A stretch of DNA of 64,000 bases. Origin: Nocardia rhizosphaerihabitans. Lineage in GTDB: Bacteria; Actinomycetota; Actinomycetes; Mycobacteriales; Mycobacteriaceae. This document shows positions 27,103-37,821 of the stretch, one piece after another (position 1 is the stretch's first letter; each line of letters opens with the position of its first letter). Below the pieces are notes generated by a model. That model had not been told where the DNA came from, made no database searches, and was given only the letters and a program-made list of their open reading frames with translations. The position numbers and the translations under genes were made by a program. The stretch is from contig NZ_BMNE01000001.1 in the NCBI RefSeq assembly GCF_014646295.1, forward strand, positions 1,240,001 to 1,304,000, given 5' to 3'.

Positions 27103-27666
27103 TCAGACGCTAGCACCGAACTCGGCGAGCTCGATTCTGGTCTCCCCGTATTTGCGCGGCTTCAGCGGCGCATAGCCTGCGGGCCAAGTGATTTCGGGCG
27201 AGCGAATGGATCGCTCGACGATCACCAGCGCGTCCGGCGCGAGCCAGCCGTTGGCCGCAAGCGCGGTGAGGTCGGCGAGCACGTCCTCGGTGCTCACGTC
27301 GTACGGCGGGTCGGACAGGACCAGGTCGTAGGCGGCGGGCGCGGGGTGCGCCAGCACCGAGCCGACCGTACCGAGGCGCAGCTCGGCCCCCGGCAGGCCG
27401 AGTTCGGCGATATTGGCGCGCACGATCGCGGCCGCCTTGCGGTCGGCCTCGATCAGCAGGGCGTGCGCGGCGCCACGCGAGAGCGCCTCCAGACCGAGCG
27501 CGCCCGACCCCGCGTACAGATCGACGACCCGTGCGCCGTCGAGGTCGAGGCGCGCGTCGATGGCGCTGAACAGGGCTTCGCGCACCCGGTCCGAGGTGGG
27601 CCGGGTACCGGCGGGCGGCACCTTCAGCCGCCGCCCGCCTGCCGTGCCCGCGACGATGCGCGTCAT
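27103..27666 (-). CDS. rsmD: 16S rRNA (guanine966-N2)-methyltransferase RsmD
   Basis: A 187-residue class I methyltransferase. GRRLKVPPAGTRPTSDRVREALF is the RsmD start, VVDLYAGSGALGLEAL is the AdoMet-binding loop and LSDPPYD is the catalytic (D/N)PPY motif. It methylates G966 of 16S rRNA. The ATG (27664-27666) overlaps the pyc stop (ATGA), so it is translationally coupled to pyc; the longer frame to 27981 is a pyc shadow. Confidence 0.95.
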   Translation of the reverse strand: MTRIVAGTAGGRRLKVPPAGTRPTSDRVREALFSAIDARLDLDGARVVDLYAGSGALGLEALSRGAAHALLIEADRKAAAIVRANIAELGLPGAELRLGTVGSVLAHPAPAAYDLVLSDPPYDVSTEDVLADLTALAANGWLAPDALVIVERSIRSPEITWPAGYAPLKPRKYGETRIELAEFGASV

Positions 27667-30600
27667 TCCGACTCGCGCGCAGCCAGTTCCACCAGCAGAT
27701 CGCCGCCCTCGACCTGCTGCACCTTGGCGGTCGCGATCCGGCCGACGATGCCGCCGCGCGGCGCGGTGATGGCCGCTTCCATCTTCATGGCCTCGATGGT
27801 GCCGACGGTGTCGCCCGCGTGGATCTCGTCGCCCTCGGACACGGCCAGGGTGACGACACCGGCGAACGGCGCGGCGATGTGGCCCGGGTTGTTCTTGTCC
27901 GCCTTCTCCGCGGCCGGAACCTCCGAGGCGATGGACCTGTCGCGCACCGCGATCGGGCGCAGCTGCCCGTTCATGATGCACATGACCGTGCGCATGCCCT
28001 TCTCGTCCGGCTCGGAGATCGCTTCCAGGCCGATGAGCAGGGTGACGCCCTTTTCCAGCTGCACGCGGTGTTCTTCGCCGCGGCGCAGACCGTAGAAGAA
28101 CTGGTTCTCCGACAGGCCGGTGGTGTCGCCGTACTTCTCGCGATGCGCCTGGAATTCCGCGGTCGGGCCGGGGAACAGCAGGCGGTTGAGGGTGTCGCGG
28201 CGTTCCTGCGAGGAGCCGTCGAGGCCCTTCTGGTCCGCCGGGGTCAGTGGGGTCTCCGGCTTGGGCTCGCTCCGTCCGGCCAGCGCCTTGCTGCGGAACG
28301 GCTCCGGCCAGCCACCGGCCGGGGTGCCGAGTTCACCGCGCAGGAAACCGATCACCGAGTCCGGGATGTCGTAGCGGCCCGGATCGGCGGAGAAGTCCTC
28401 GATATCGACACCGGTACCGACCAGCGCCAACGCCAGGTCACCGACGACCTTCGACGACGGGGTCACCTTGACCAGACGACCCAGCAGGCGGTCGGCGGCG
28501 GCGTACTTGGCTTCGACTTCCTCGAACCGGTCACCCAGGCCCAAGGCGATCGCCTGCTGGCGCAGGTTCGACAGCTGACCGCCCGGGATCTCGTGGGTGT
28601 ACACGCGGCCGGTCGGCGCGGGCAGACCCGACTCGAACGGCGCGTACACCTTGCGCAGTGCCTCCCAGTACGGCTCCAGATCGCAGACGTTCTGCAGGTT
28701 CAACCCGGTGTCATGCTCGGTGTGCGCGGCCGCGGCCACGATCGCCGACAGCGCGGGCTGGGACGTGGTGCCCGCCATCGCCGCGGACGCACCGTCGACC
28801 GCGTCCGCACCGGCCTGCCACGCAGCGAGGTAGGTGGCGAGCTGACCGCCGGGGGTGTCGTGGGTATGCACGTGCACCGGCAGATCGAAGTTGCTGCGCA
28901 GCGCGGTGACCAGCTTCGCCGCGGCGGGAGCGCGCAGCAGACCTGCCATGTCCTTGATGGCGAGCACATGCGCACCGGCGTCGACGATCTGCTCGGCCAG
29001 CTTCAGGTAGTAGTCGAGGGTGTAGAGCGACTCGTTCGGATCCAGCAGGTCGCCGGTGTAGGACAGCGCGACTTCCGCGATGGCCGTGCCGGTTTCACGC
29101 ACGGCGTCGATCGCCGGACGCATCTGGTCGACATTGTTGAGCGCGTCGAAGATGCGGAAGATATCGATACCGGTGGTCGCGGCCTCGGAAACGAAAGCGC
29201 GGGTGACCTGTTCGGGGTACGGCGTGTAGCCGACGGTGTTGCGGCCACGCAGCAGCATCTGCAGACAGATGTTGGGCACCGCCTCGCGGAGCGCGGCCAA
29301 CCGCTCCCACGGGTCCTCGTGCAGGAACCGCAGCGCCACATCGTACGTCGCGCCACCCCACGCCTCGATCGACAGCAGCTCGGGGGTCAGTCGGGCGACG
29401 TGGCCGGCCACACCGAGCAGGCCGTTGGTGCGCACGCGGGTCGCCAGCAGCGACTGGTGCGCGTCACGGAAGGTGGTGTCGGTGACCCCGAGCGCCTTCT
29501 GCTCACGCAGCGCCCGCGCGAAGCCCTCGGGCCCGAGGGTGAGCAGCCGCTGACGCGACCCGTCCGGCGGCGCCACCGTCATGTCGACAGCGGGCAGCTT
29601 GTCGTAGGGGTACACCGTGGTCGGGCGGTCACCGTGCGGCTTGTTGACGGTGACATCGGCCAGGTAGCTCAGGATCTTGGTGCCACGGTCGGCCGAGCCA
29701 CGCGAGGTCAGCAGTCCGGGACGCTCGTCGATGAACGAGGTGGTGACCCGGCCCGCCTGGAAGTCGGGGTCGTCGAGCACCGACAGCAGGAACGGGATAT
29801 TGGTCGTGACGCCACGGATACGGAACTCGGCCAGCGCGCGACGGGCGCGAGCGGCCGCGGCGGGCAGATCGCGACCGCGGCAGGTCAGCTTGACCAGCAT
29901 CGAGTCGAAGTAGGCGCCGATCTCGGCGCCCAGGTTCGCGCCGCCGTCGAGACGGATGCCCGCACCGCCGGGGGTGCGGTAGGCGGTGATGCGGCCGGTG
30001 TCGGGACGGAAGCCGTTGGCCGGGTCCTCGGTGGTGATGCGGCACTGCAGCGCGGCGCCACGGATGGACACCGCGTCCTGGCTCAGGCCGAGGTCGGCGA
30101 GGGTCTCGCCGGAGGCGATGCGCAGCTGCGACTGCACCAGGTCGACATCGGTGATCTCCTCGGTCACCGTGTGCTCGACCTGGATGCGCGGGTTCATCTC
30201 GATGAACACGTGCTTGCCGCGCTCGTCGAGCAGGAACTCCACCGTGCCCGCGTTGCTGTACCCGATCTGGCGAGCGAAAGCGACGGCATCCGCGCAAATC
30301 CGTTCGCGCAGTGCGGGATCCAGATTCGGGGCCGGCGCGAGCTCGATCACCTTCTGATGCCGGCGCTGCAGCGAGCAGTCCCGCTCGAACAGGTGCATCA
30401 CATTGCCGTGCTGGTCGGCCAGAATCTGCACCTCGATGTGGCGCGGGTTCACCACGGCCTGCTCGAGGAACACGGTCGGATCACCGAACGCCGACTCGGC
30501 CTCACGCGAGGCCGCCTCGATCGACTCACGCAACTGCTCCGGCGCGGCGACCCGGCGCATACCGCGGCCACCACCACCGGCCACAGCCTTGACGAAGATC

Positions 30601-31061
30601 GGGTACTCGAACTCCTGCGAGGCGGCCAGCAGCGCGTCGATATCGGCGCTGGGCTCGCTGGACTTCAACACCGGCAGCCCGGCGGCCTTCGCGGCGGCGA
30701 TGGCGGTGGCCTTGTTACCGGCCATCTCGAGCACCGACGCCGAGGGGCCGATGAAGGTGATGCCCTCCCGCTCACAGGCGGCGGCGAGGTCGGGGTTCTC
30801 CGACAAGAACCCGTAACCGGGGTAGATGGCGTCGGCGCCCGCCGACTTGGCCGCGTCGATGATCGCCTCGATCGACAGGTACGCCCGGACCGGGTGGCCT
30901 TCCTCGCCGATCTGATACGACTCGGCCGCCTTCAGCCGGTGCACGGAGTTGCGGTCCTCGTGGGGGAACACCGCGACCGTTCCGATGCCGAGTTCGTATG
31001 CCGCGCGGAAGGCGCGAATGGCGATCTCACCACGATTGGCGACCAAGACTTTCGAGAACAT
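27663..31061 (-). CDS. pyc: Pyruvate carboxylase
   Basis: A 1,132-residue single-chain pyruvate carboxylase that replenishes oxaloacetate (pyruvate + HCO3- + ATP). Domains in order: biotin carboxylase (about 1-455; [45 protein letters not shown]), carboxyltransferase (about 530-830; [34 protein letters not shown]), and biotin carrier domain (EAMKMEA, biotinyl Lys about residue 1093). The start is the ATG at 31059-31061. There is no obvious Shine-Dalgarno sequence, so it may be leaderless. First gene of a unit with rsmD and coaD. Confidence 0.97.
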   Translation of the reverse strand: MFSKVLVANRGEIAIRAFRAAYELGIGTVAVFPHEDRNSVHRLKAAESYQIGEEGHPVRAYLSIEAIIDAAKSAGADAIYPGYGFLSENPDLAAACEREGITFIGPSASVLEMAGNKATAIAAAKAAGLPVLKSSEPSADIDALLAASQEFEYPIFVKAVAGGGGRGMRRVAAPEQLRESIEAASREAESAFGDPTVFLEQAVVNPRHIEVQILADQHGNVMHLFERDCSLQRRHQKVIELAPAPNLDPALRERICADAVAFARQIGYSNAGTVEFLLDERGKHVFIEMNPRIQVEHTVTEEITDVDLVQSQLRIASGETLADLGLSQDAVSIRGAALQCRITTEDPANGFRPDTGRITAYRTPGGAGIRLDGGANLGAEIGAYFDSMLVKLTCRGRDLPAAAARARRALAEFRIRGVTTNIPFLLSVLDDPDFQAGRVTTSFIDERPGLLTSRGSADRGTKILSYLADVTVNKPHGDRPTTVYPYDKLPAVDMTVAPPDGSRQRLLTLGPEGFARALREQKALGVTDTTFRDAHQSLLATRVRTNGLLGVAGHVARLTPELLSIEAWGGATYDVALRFLHEDPWERLAALREAVPNICLQMLLRGRNTVGYTPYPEQVTRAFVSEAATTGIDIFRIFDALNNVDQMRPAIDAVRETGTAIAEVALSYTGDLLDPNESLYTLDYYLKLAEQIVDAGAHVLAIKDMAGLLRAPAAAKLVTALRSNFDLPVHVHTHDTPGGQLATYLAAWQAGADAVDGASAAMAGTTSQPALSAIVAAAAHTEHDTGLNLQNVCDLEPYWEALRKVYAPFESGLPAPTGRVYTHEIPGGQLSNLRQQAIALGLGDRFEEVEAKYAAADRLLGRLVKVTPSSKVVGDLALALVGTGVDIEDFSADPGRYDIPDSVIGFLRGELGTPAGGWPEPFRSKALAGRSEPKPETPLTPADQKGLDGSSQERRDTLNRLLFPGPTAEFQAHREKYGDTTGLSENQFFYGLRRGEEHRVQLEKGVTLLIGLEAISEPDEKGMRTVMCIMNGQLRPIAVRDRSIASEVPAAEKADKNNPGHIAAPFAGVVTLAVSEGDEIHAGDTVGTIEAMKMEAAITAPRGGIVGRIATAKVQQVEGGDLLVELAARESE

Positions 31062-31268
31062 TCGACCACGGTACCCGGCCGTGACCGCACCACCGACACG
31101 CAAGGTGCCTTCGCAGCAATCTTCACATCGCACACCCGCCCACCTGCGAAGTTGCGTTCATCCGGCCGTCACATCTCACCACGGCGACCGGTCGGCGGTG
31201 CGTCCGCAACGCGCAGGTCACGCCGGGTGCACCGGCAGGGGCGGTAGCTGTCACCGCCGGCGAGGACC

Positions 31269-31274
31269 TATGCT
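31269..31274 (+). promoter_or_regulatory. -10 hexamer for the metE riboswitch transcript
   Basis: TATGCT at 31269-31274 is a good -10 element. Transcription would start around 31281, just where the cobalamin riboswitch begins. The -35 region is weak. Inferred from position and sequence only. Confidence 0.5.
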
Positions 31275-31280
31275 GAGTGA

Positions 31281-31525
31281 TGCAGCTGGTTCGCCTGCGC
31301 GGTGGAAGAGTCGGAGCCCCGACCTCCCGCGCCGGCGTCGAAACCCGGGCGCGCGTAGCCGCGCGCCGGGTGAAGAGGGAACCCGGTGGGAATCCGGGAC
31401 TGTCCCGCAGCGGTATGCAGGAACGACCGCCGTCATCAGCACTGGGCACGATGCCTGGGAAGCGACGGCCAGTAGGTCGGTCGATCACACGACCGGTGCC
31501 AGCGAGTCCGAAGACCTGCCGACTG
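31281..31525 (+). promoter_or_regulatory. Cobalamin (AdoCbl) riboswitch upstream of metE
   Basis: Several conserved cobalamin-riboswitch elements occur in order: GAAGAGGGAACCCGGTG at about 31372-31388, GAATCCGGGACTGTCCCGC at 31390-31408, and the B12 box GCGAGTCCGAAGACCTGCC at 31502-31520. Upstream GC-rich helices fill 31281-31371. The element lies in the 5' leader of metE, the B12-independent methionine synthase, which such riboswitches switch off when B12 is present. Downstream, TCTCC (31653-31657) can pair with the ribosome binding region GGAGA (31670-31674), so control may be translational (inference). End coordinates are approximate. Confidence 0.92.
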
Positions 31526-31680
31526 TGCCGGATACGCCGTATCCGGCGGCCACCGCCTCGTGGATCGGGCGCGCTGTCCACCTGTGCCGACCTGTCGTGT
31601 CTTCGCGGCGGGTCCCTCCGGTGTCGGCGGCTGCCCGCGGTAAGGCGACGGCTCTCCCTGCACGACACTGGAGAATCTCC

Positions 31681-33945
31681 GTGACTGTTTCGCACTCTCC
31701 GTTCACCGCAACGGTTCTCGGCCTGCCGCGGGTCGGCCCGAACCGGGAACTCAAGCGCGCCATCGAGTCCTACTGGGCAGGTCGCGTCGAAGCCGAGCAC
31801 CTGCACACCGTCGGCCGCGAGCTGCGCCGGGCGCAGTTCGCCGAACTGCGGGCGGCCGGGCTGGATTCGGTGCCCGTCGGCACCTTCTCCTACTACGACC
31901 AGATGCTCGACACCGCGGCCCTGCTCGGCGCGCTACCGCCGCGCGTGGCCGGGATCGCCGATCCGCTGGACCGCTACTTCGCGGCCGCGCGCGGCACCGA
32001 CACCGTCGCCCCGCTGGAAATGACCAAGTGGTTCGACACCAACTACCACTACCTGGTGCCCGAGATCGACGCGGCCACCACGTTCTCCCTGCACCCAGAG
32101 AAGCTGCTGGCCGAACTGGCCGAGGCGAGCGAACTCGGCGTGCCCGCCCGCCCGGTGGTGATCGGCCCGCTCACGTTCCTGAAGCTGGCCAAGTCCGCCG
32201 ACGGCGCGGCGCTGGACCGGCTGCCGGAACTGCTGCCGCTCTACCGTGACCTGCTCGCGCGGCTGGCCGGTGCGGGCGCGCAGTGGGTACAGATCGACGA
32301 GCCGGTGCTGGTCACCGACCTGACCGACGCCGAGATCGCGCTGGTGCGCGAGACCTACACCGAGCTGTCCGCCGCACCGGACCGCCCGGCGATCCTGGTC
32401 GCCACCTACTTCGGGCACCCCGATGCCGCGCTGGCGGCGATCGCCGACACCGAGATCGAGGGCATCGCCCTCGACTTCACCGCGGGCACCGACGTCGCCG
32501 CGGTCGCCGCCGTCACGGCGCTGACCCGCAAGCTGCTGGTCGCGGGTGTGGTCGACGGCCGCAACATCTGGCGCACCGATCTCGACGCCGCGCTGGGCAC
32601 CCTCGGCACCCTGCTCGGCAGCGCCGACGCGGTGGCCGTGGCGAGCTCGTGCTCCCTGCTGCACGTGCCGTACTCGCTGACTCCCGAGACCGGGCTCGAC
32701 GAGCGGCTGCGGTCGTGGCTGGCCTTCGGCGCCGAAAAGGTCGGTGAGGTCCGGGTTCTCGCGACCGCGCTAGCCGACGGCACCACCGCGGTGGCCGACG
32801 AGCTGGCCGCGGCCCGCGCCGCCGCCGGCACCCGCCGCACCGACCCGCGTCTGCACGACGACCGGGTCCGCGCCCGGCTGGCCGCCCTCGACGACGAGGA
32901 CCTGACCCGCTCCCCCGCCGACGAGCGCCGGGAGCTGCAGCGCGATCACCTCGACCTGCCGGTACTGCCGACCACCACCATCGGCTCCTACCCGCAGACC
33001 TCGGCCATTCGCCTGGCCCGCGCCGCGCTGCGCAAGGGCGAGATCGACGAGGCCGAATACGCGCGCCGGATGCGCGCCGAGATCGCCGACGTGATCACCC
33101 TGCAGGAGCAGCTCGGCCTGGACGTACTGGTCCACGGCGAGCCCGAGCGCAACGACATGGTCCAGTACTTCGCCGAGCTCCTGGACGGTTTCGCCGCCAC
33201 GGACAACGGCTGGGTACAGTCCTACGGCACCCGCTGCGTGCGTCCGCCGATCCTGTTCGGCGACGTCTCGCGGCCCGAGCCGATGACGCTGTCGTGGATC
33301 GGCTACGCCCAGTCGCTGACCGCCAAGCCGGTCAAGGGCATGCTCACCGGCCCGGTGACGATTCTGGCGTGGTCGTTCGTCCGCGACGATCAGCCGCTGG
33401 CCGACTCGGCCCGCCAGGTCGCGCTGGCGATCCGCGACGAGACCGTCGACCTGGAAACCCAGGGCGCGCGGATCATCCAGGTCGACGAGCCCGCCCTGCG
33501 GGAGCTGCTGCCGCTGCGCGCGGCCGAACAGCCCGCCTACCTGCGCTGGTCGGTGGACGCGTTCCGTCTGGCCACCGCGGGTGTCGCCGACACCACACAG
33601 GTGCACACGCACCTGTGCTACTCGGAGTTCGGTGAGGTGATCTCGGCGATCGCGGGTCTGGACGCCGATGTCACCTCCATCGAGGCGGCGCGCTCGCACA
33701 TGGAGGTCCTCGACGACCTGAACGCGGCCGGTTTCGCGCTCGGGGTCGGCCCCGGCGTCTACGACATCCACTCCCCGCGGGTCCCCTCGGTCGAGGAGAT
33801 CACCACCTCGCTGGCCGCCGCGCTGAAAGCGGTGCCCGCGGAGCGGCTCTGGGTGAACCCCGACTGCGGTCTCAAGACCCGTGGTCGCGCGGAGGTCGAG
33901 GCGTCACTGCGCAACCTGGTGACGGCCGCGGCCGCACTGCGCTGA
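31681..33945 (+). CDS. metE: Cobalamin-independent methionine synthase
   Basis: A 754-residue MetE that transfers a methyl group from methyltetrahydrofolate-triglutamate to homocysteine. N-terminal [20 protein letters not shown] and C-terminal zinc-site motifs HTHLCYSEF and NPDCGLKTR (Cys about 729) are present. The GTG at 31681 follows GGAG at the end of the riboswitch leader; the reading frame open back to 30949 crosses the riboswitch and pyc and is not coding. In M. tuberculosis metE lies near prpR (Rv1129c); a related regulator follows here too. Confidence 0.97.
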   Translation: MTVSHSPFTATVLGLPRVGPNRELKRAIESYWAGRVEAEHLHTVGRELRRAQFAELRAAGLDSVPVGTFSYYDQMLDTAALLGALPPRVAGIADPLDRYFAAARGTDTVAPLEMTKWFDTNYHYLVPEIDAATTFSLHPEKLLAELAEASELGVPARPVVIGPLTFLKLAKSADGAALDRLPELLPLYRDLLARLAGAGAQWVQIDEPVLVTDLTDAEIALVRETYTELSAAPDRPAILVATYFGHPDAALAAIADTEIEGIALDFTAGTDVAAVAAVTALTRKLLVAGVVDGRNIWRTDLDAALGTLGTLLGSADAVAVASSCSLLHVPYSLTPETGLDERLRSWLAFGAEKVGEVRVLATALADGTTAVADELAAARAAAGTRRTDPRLHDDRVRARLAALDDEDLTRSPADERRELQRDHLDLPVLPTTTIGSYPQTSAIRLARAALRKGEIDEAEYARRMRAEIADVITLQEQLGLDVLVHGEPERNDMVQYFAELLDGFAATDNGWVQSYGTRCVRPPILFGDVSRPEPMTLSWIGYAQSLTAKPVKGMLTGPVTILAWSFVRDDQPLADSARQVALAIRDETVDLETQGARIIQVDEPALRELLPLRAAEQPAYLRWSVDAFRLATAGVADTTQVHTHLCYSEFGEVISAIAGLDADVTSIEAARSHMEVLDDLNAAGFALGVGPGVYDIHSPRVPSVEEITTSLAAALKAVPAERLWVNPDCGLKTRGRAEVEASLRNLVTAAAALR

Positions 33946-33951
33946 GCAGTT

Positions 33952-33988
33952 CGCCGCCCCGGATGGAGCGCATCCGTCCGGGGCGGCG
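33952..33988 (+). terminator. metE terminator hairpin
   Basis: CGCCGCCCCGGA (33952-33963) pairs perfectly with TCCGGGGCGGCG (33977-33988) seven bases after the metE stop. No T-run follows. It is long and GC-rich and well placed for termination. Confidence 0.8.
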
Positions 33989-34097
33989 AGTCCCGCCTGT
34001 CCCCATCGTCTCCCTTCGCACGTTACGCACCAGTAGTCACAGGTAAATTCCCTTGCAGGACTGGACTTCTCCCCGGACAATCGCCATTTCGAGCGAA

Positions 34098-34122
34098 TAT
34101 TGCAAAGCCGGAGAGTTAGGAT
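34098..34122 (+). promoter_or_regulatory. Leaderless promoter and TTGCAAA-type box of the RamB/PrpR-like gene
   Basis: TAGGAT (34117-34122) is a -10 element six bases before the GTG start at 34129, so the transcript is probably leaderless. ATATTGCAAAG (34098-34108) lies where the -35 region would be and resembles the TTTGCAAA half-site known for RamB/PrpR regulators. This suggests autoregulation. No consensus -35 is visible at the ideal spacing. Confidence 0.55.
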
Positions 34123-34128
34123 CTCGGC

Positions 34129-35553
34129 GTGCGGAAGATGTACGCGGGGGCCCGGCTACGACGGCTGCGTGAAGAACGACGGATGACTCAGGCGGCGCTC
34201 GCGAAATCGCTGGATCTGTCCCCCAGCTATCTCAATCAGCTCGAGCGTGATCAGCGCCCGCTCACCATTCCCGTTCTGCTGAAACTGAACTCGACCTTCG
34301 ATCTGGATGTGCAGTTCTTCGCCGCCGACTCCGACGCGCGGCTGGTCTCGGACCTGCACGAGGTGCTCGTCGAAGCCGCGGGGGGCGGCGACACCGCGCC
34401 GATCACCGAGGTCGAGGAACTCGCGACCCGGCTGCCCGAGGTCGCGCGGATCGTCATCGCCATGCACCGGCGGTTGCGCGCGGCCACCGATCAGCTCGAT
34501 CTGCTGTCGTCGCGGGTCGACACGCCCAGCGGCGCGCCGGGCACGCCGATGCCGTACGAGGACGTGCGGGACTTCTTCTACGACCACCGCAATCACATCT
34601 CGACCCTCGATCACGCGGCCGAGCAGCTGTTCGAGGAATCCGGGCTGAGCATCGGCTCGCTGGATCGTCAGCTGGCCAGGATCGCCGAGGAACGCGCGGG
34701 CGTCACCGTGCTGGTCCGCGGCGACGGCGCCGACCCGACCATCCCGAAACGCCATTACGACCCCGATACCCGCACGCTCACCCTGGCCAGGCGGCTGCGT
34801 CCCGGCCAGCGTGCCTTCCAGATCGCCACCACTCTGGGCCTGCTGCTCTACGGTCGCGAGATCGACAATGTGCTCGCCGAGTCCAGGGGGCTCACCGGCG
34901 AATCACGCACCCTGGCCAGGGTCGGCCTGGCCAACTATTTCGCGGGCGCGCTGATCCTGCCCTACGGGCGGTTCCTGCGTTCGGCCGAGGAATTGCGCTA
35001 CGACGCCGACCTGCTCGCCCTGCGGTTCGAGGTCGGTTTCGAGACGGTCTGTCATCGGCTCAGCACCCTGCAACGGCAGGGTCAGCGCGGTGTCCCGTTC
35101 TTCCTGGTCCGTACGGATCGGGCGGGAAATATCTCGAAACGTCAGTCCGCCACCGCGTTCCATTTCTCCCGGGTGGGCGGCAGCTGCCCGCTGTGGGTCA
35201 CCCATGAGGCGTTCGCGCATCCGGGCCGGATCCTCACGCAGATCTCGGAGATGCCCGACGGGCGCCGCTACCTGTGGATCGCCCGCACGACCCCGGCCAG
35301 TCCCCAGGGGTTCGGGGCGGCGTCGAAGAACTTCGTCATCGGACTCGGCTGCGATATCGAATACGCCGACCGGCTGGTGTATTCCCAGGGCTTGCAGCTC
35401 GACGACCCGCAGGTAGCGGTCCCGATCGGGGCGGGCTGCAAGGTGTGCGAGCGGCCGTCGTGCCCGCAGCGCGCGTTCCCGCAGATCGGGCGGCCGCTGG
35501 CGGTGGCCGAGCACACCAGCACCGATCTGCCGTATCCGCGCCTGCCGCGCTGA
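34129..35553 (+). CDS. RamB/PrpR-type XRE-ImmA/IrrE transcriptional regulator
   Basis: A 474-residue regulator. An N-terminal XRE helix-turn-helix (about 8-60: ARLRRLREERRMTQAALAKSLDLSPSYLNQLE), a central IrrE/ImmA-like domain (about 170-300, without the HExxH zinc motif) and a C-terminal short-chain-fatty-acyl-CoA-regulator-type domain are present. The last includes cysteines in GLGCD and GCKVCERPSCPQRAF; in PrpR-type proteins such cysteines may ligate a [4Fe-4S] cluster. Family members control acetate, propionate and glyoxylate metabolism. Neither prpDC nor aceA is adjacent, so targets are unknown. Confidence 0.82.
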   Translation: MRKMYAGARLRRLREERRMTQAALAKSLDLSPSYLNQLERDQRPLTIPVLLKLNSTFDLDVQFFAADSDARLVSDLHEVLVEAAGGGDTAPITEVEELATRLPEVARIVIAMHRRLRAATDQLDLLSSRVDTPSGAPGTPMPYEDVRDFFYDHRNHISTLDHAAEQLFEESGLSIGSLDRQLARIAEERAGVTVLVRGDGADPTIPKRHYDPDTRTLTLARRLRPGQRAFQIATTLGLLLYGREIDNVLAESRGLTGESRTLARVGLANYFAGALILPYGRFLRSAEELRYDADLLALRFEVGFETVCHRLSTLQRQGQRGVPFFLVRTDRAGNISKRQSATAFHFSRVGGSCPLWVTHEAFAHPGRILTQISEMPDGRRYLWIARTTPASPQGFGAASKNFVIGLGCDIEYADRLVYSQGLQLDDPQVAVPIGAGCKVCERPSCPQRAFPQIGRPLAVAEHTSTDLPYPRLPR

Positions 35554-35556
35554 GCG

Positions 35557-37821
35557 TCAGGACTTCGCGAGGTATTCGATGCGTTCGCCGTCGACGGCGG
35601 CGTCCATCATCCCCGCCAGACCAGGGTGCTTGACCAGGCCAGGATCGTCGGCGACGACCTGCCTGGCCAGCTCCTGGGCGGCGGTGATCACCTCGAGGTC
35701 GTCGAGCAGCGACAGCAGTCTCAGCGACCGAGCCGTACCGGATTGGGCGGCGCCCAGCACGTCACCCTCGCGGCGCTGGCGTAGGTCGAGCACCGAGAGT
35801 TCGAAGCCGTCGGTGGTCGCGGCGACGGCTTCGAGCCGGGCCATCGCGGTGCCGCCGGGCGCGGCATCGGTGACGAGCAGGCACAGGCCGGGGTGCTTGC
35901 CTCGGCCGATCCGGCCGCGCAGCTGATGCAGCTGGCTGACGCCGAACCGGTCGGCGTCGACGATCACCATCACCGTCGCGTTCGGCACGTCGACACCGAC
36001 CTCGACGACCGTGGTGCAGACCAGGACGTCGATGGCGCCGTCGTTGAACTGGCGCATCACCTGGTCTTTCTCGTCGGCGGGCAGCCGACCGTGCAACAGG
36101 CCGACCCGGACTCCGGACAGGGGGCCCGCGCTCAGCGTCTCGTACATGTCGACCGCCGCCTGGGTGGTGGGGCCTTCCTTCTCCTCCGCCGATTTCTTGC
36201 CCTTGGCCGGCGGTGCCTCGGGGTCCTCGCCGATGCGCGAGCACACCACGTACGCCTGCCTGCCCGCGCCGACCTCCTCGAGGATGCGCTCCCACGCGCG
36301 GTCCACCCAGCCCGGGTGCAGTTTGCGCGGAACGACTTTCGACACGATCGGCGAGCGGCCGCGCGGCAGCTGGGTGAGGGTGGAGGTCTCCAGGTCGCCG
36401 AGGGTGGTCATCGCGATGGTGCGCGGAATGGGGGTCGCGGTCATGACGAGCAGATGCGGGCTGATGCCGCCTTTCGCCTTGGCGCGCAACGCGTCTCGCT
36501 GTTCGACGCCGAAGCGGTGCTGTTCGTCGACCACCACGAGGCCGAGGTCGAAGAACTCGACCGCGTCCTGGATGAGCGCGTGGGTGCCGATGACGATGCC
36601 CGCCTCGCCGGTCATCGCGTCCAGCAGCGCCGTCTTCTTCGCCGCCGCCGTCATCGATCCGGTCAGCAGTACCACCTTGGTCGACTGCTCTGCCGCACCG
36701 AGCTCCCCGGCGGTGCCGAGGTCGCCGAGCATCGCCCGCAGCGACCGATAGTGCTGGGCGGCAAGGACTTCCGTCGGCGCGAGCAGGGCGCACTGCCGAC
36801 CGGAGTCGACCACCTGCAGCATCGCGTGCAGTGCGACGATCGTCTTGCCCGAACCCACCTCGCCCTGCAACAGGCGATGCATAGGACGGGTGCGCGACAG
36901 GTCGGCGGAGATCTCGTCGATCACCTGCTGCTGGCCCTCGGTCAGCTCGAACGGCAGCCGGTCGTCGAAGGCGGCGGCGATGCCGTCGGTGCTCGGCGGG
37001 CAGGCGGGGGCGGTGCGGCCCTCGACCTCGTGCCTGCGCTCGGCCAGCACCAGCTGCAGCGCCAGCGCCTCGTCGAAACGCAGCCGGTCCCTTGCCTTCT
37101 CGATGTCGAGCTTGTGCTCGGGCAGGTGGATCAGGCGCAGCGCGTCGGAGACCTCGAGCAGGTTGCGTTCCTCGCGCAGGTCGGCGGGCAGCGGGTCATC
37201 GATCGGGTCGAGCTGGTCGAGCACCTGGCGGATGCAGGCCAGCAGGTCCCAGCTCTGCACCTTCGCCGTCGCCGGATACACCGGGACGAACTCGCGCTCG
37301 AAGAACGCCGGGTCCACTCCCCCCGCGCCCTTCGCGCTCTGCGCCAGCCCGCGCAGCGCACCGCTGCCGCGCACGGAGGTGAGTTCCTCGACGCCGGCCT
37401 CGGCCTTGTCGGGCAGGATCAGGTAGTCCGGGTGCGAGAGGTTCCAGCGGTCGGGGCGCCACCAGTGCACGGTGCCCGACATCATCGCCCGCACACCCTC
37501 TTTCACCAGGTAGCGCACCTTGTCGCCGTTGAAGAAAGTGGCCTCGATCGGGCGCGCGGCGCCGGTGTCGAGCTGGACCTTCAGCAGCGAGCCGCGCCGG
37601 TTCTTCATCGGGCGCAGTTCGGTCTTGGTGATCCGGCCGATGACGGTGATGTGCGCGCTCTCCTCCGGTTCCTCCTCGGTGAGCGGCTGCCCCTGGGTGG
37701 CGTAGCGGGCCGGATAGTGGCGCAGCAGGTCCTCGACCGTGGTCATGTCGAAAGCCTCGGTCAGCCGGTCGGCCGCCTTCACGCCTAGCACGTGGTCGAG
37801 CCGGTCACTCAACGTCGCCAT
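35557..37821 (-). CDS. recG: ATP-dependent DNA helicase RecG
   Basis: A 754-residue RecG, which remodels stalled forks and Holliday junctions. It has an N-terminal wedge/OB domain (about 60-180), then Superfamily 2 motifs: Walker A GEVGSGKT (about 325), VVVDEQHRFG (DEQH variant typical of RecG), TATPIPRT, GRLPADEKD, and the C-terminal DADRFGVSQLHQLRGRIGRG with the RecG-specific end. The ATG at 37819-37821 shares one base with the stop of the DAK-family gene (GTGATGG), so translation is coupled. Confidence 0.96.
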   Translation of the reverse strand: MATLSDRLDHVLGVKAADRLTEAFDMTTVEDLLRHYPARYATQGQPLTEEEPEESAHITVIGRITKTELRPMKNRRGSLLKVQLDTGAARPIEATFFNGDKVRYLVKEGVRAMMSGTVHWWRPDRWNLSHPDYLILPDKAEAGVEELTSVRGSGALRGLAQSAKGAGGVDPAFFEREFVPVYPATAKVQSWDLLACIRQVLDQLDPIDDPLPADLREERNLLEVSDALRLIHLPEHKLDIEKARDRLRFDEALALQLVLAERRHEVEGRTAPACPPSTDGIAAAFDDRLPFELTEGQQQVIDEISADLSRTRPMHRLLQGEVGSGKTIVALHAMLQVVDSGRQCALLAPTEVLAAQHYRSLRAMLGDLGTAGELGAAEQSTKVVLLTGSMTAAAKKTALLDAMTGEAGIVIGTHALIQDAVEFFDLGLVVVDEQHRFGVEQRDALRAKAKGGISPHLLVMTATPIPRTIAMTTLGDLETSTLTQLPRGRSPIVSKVVPRKLHPGWVDRAWERILEEVGAGRQAYVVCSRIGEDPEAPPAKGKKSAEEKEGPTTQAAVDMYETLSAGPLSGVRVGLLHGRLPADEKDQVMRQFNDGAIDVLVCTTVVEVGVDVPNATVMVIVDADRFGVSQLHQLRGRIGRGKHPGLCLLVTDAAPGGTAMARLEAVAATTDGFELSVLDLRQRREGDVLGAAQSGTARSLRLLSLLDDLEVITAAQELARQVVADDPGLVKHPGLAGMMDAAVDGERIEYLAKS

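Noticed and set aside
27819..31247. A 1,142-codon plus-strand ORF
   Set aside because: Antisense shadow of pyc in high-GC DNA.
30949..31680. N-terminal extension of metE in the same frame
   Set aside because: It would translate the riboswitch and the pyc start region; the ribosome site lies just before 31681.
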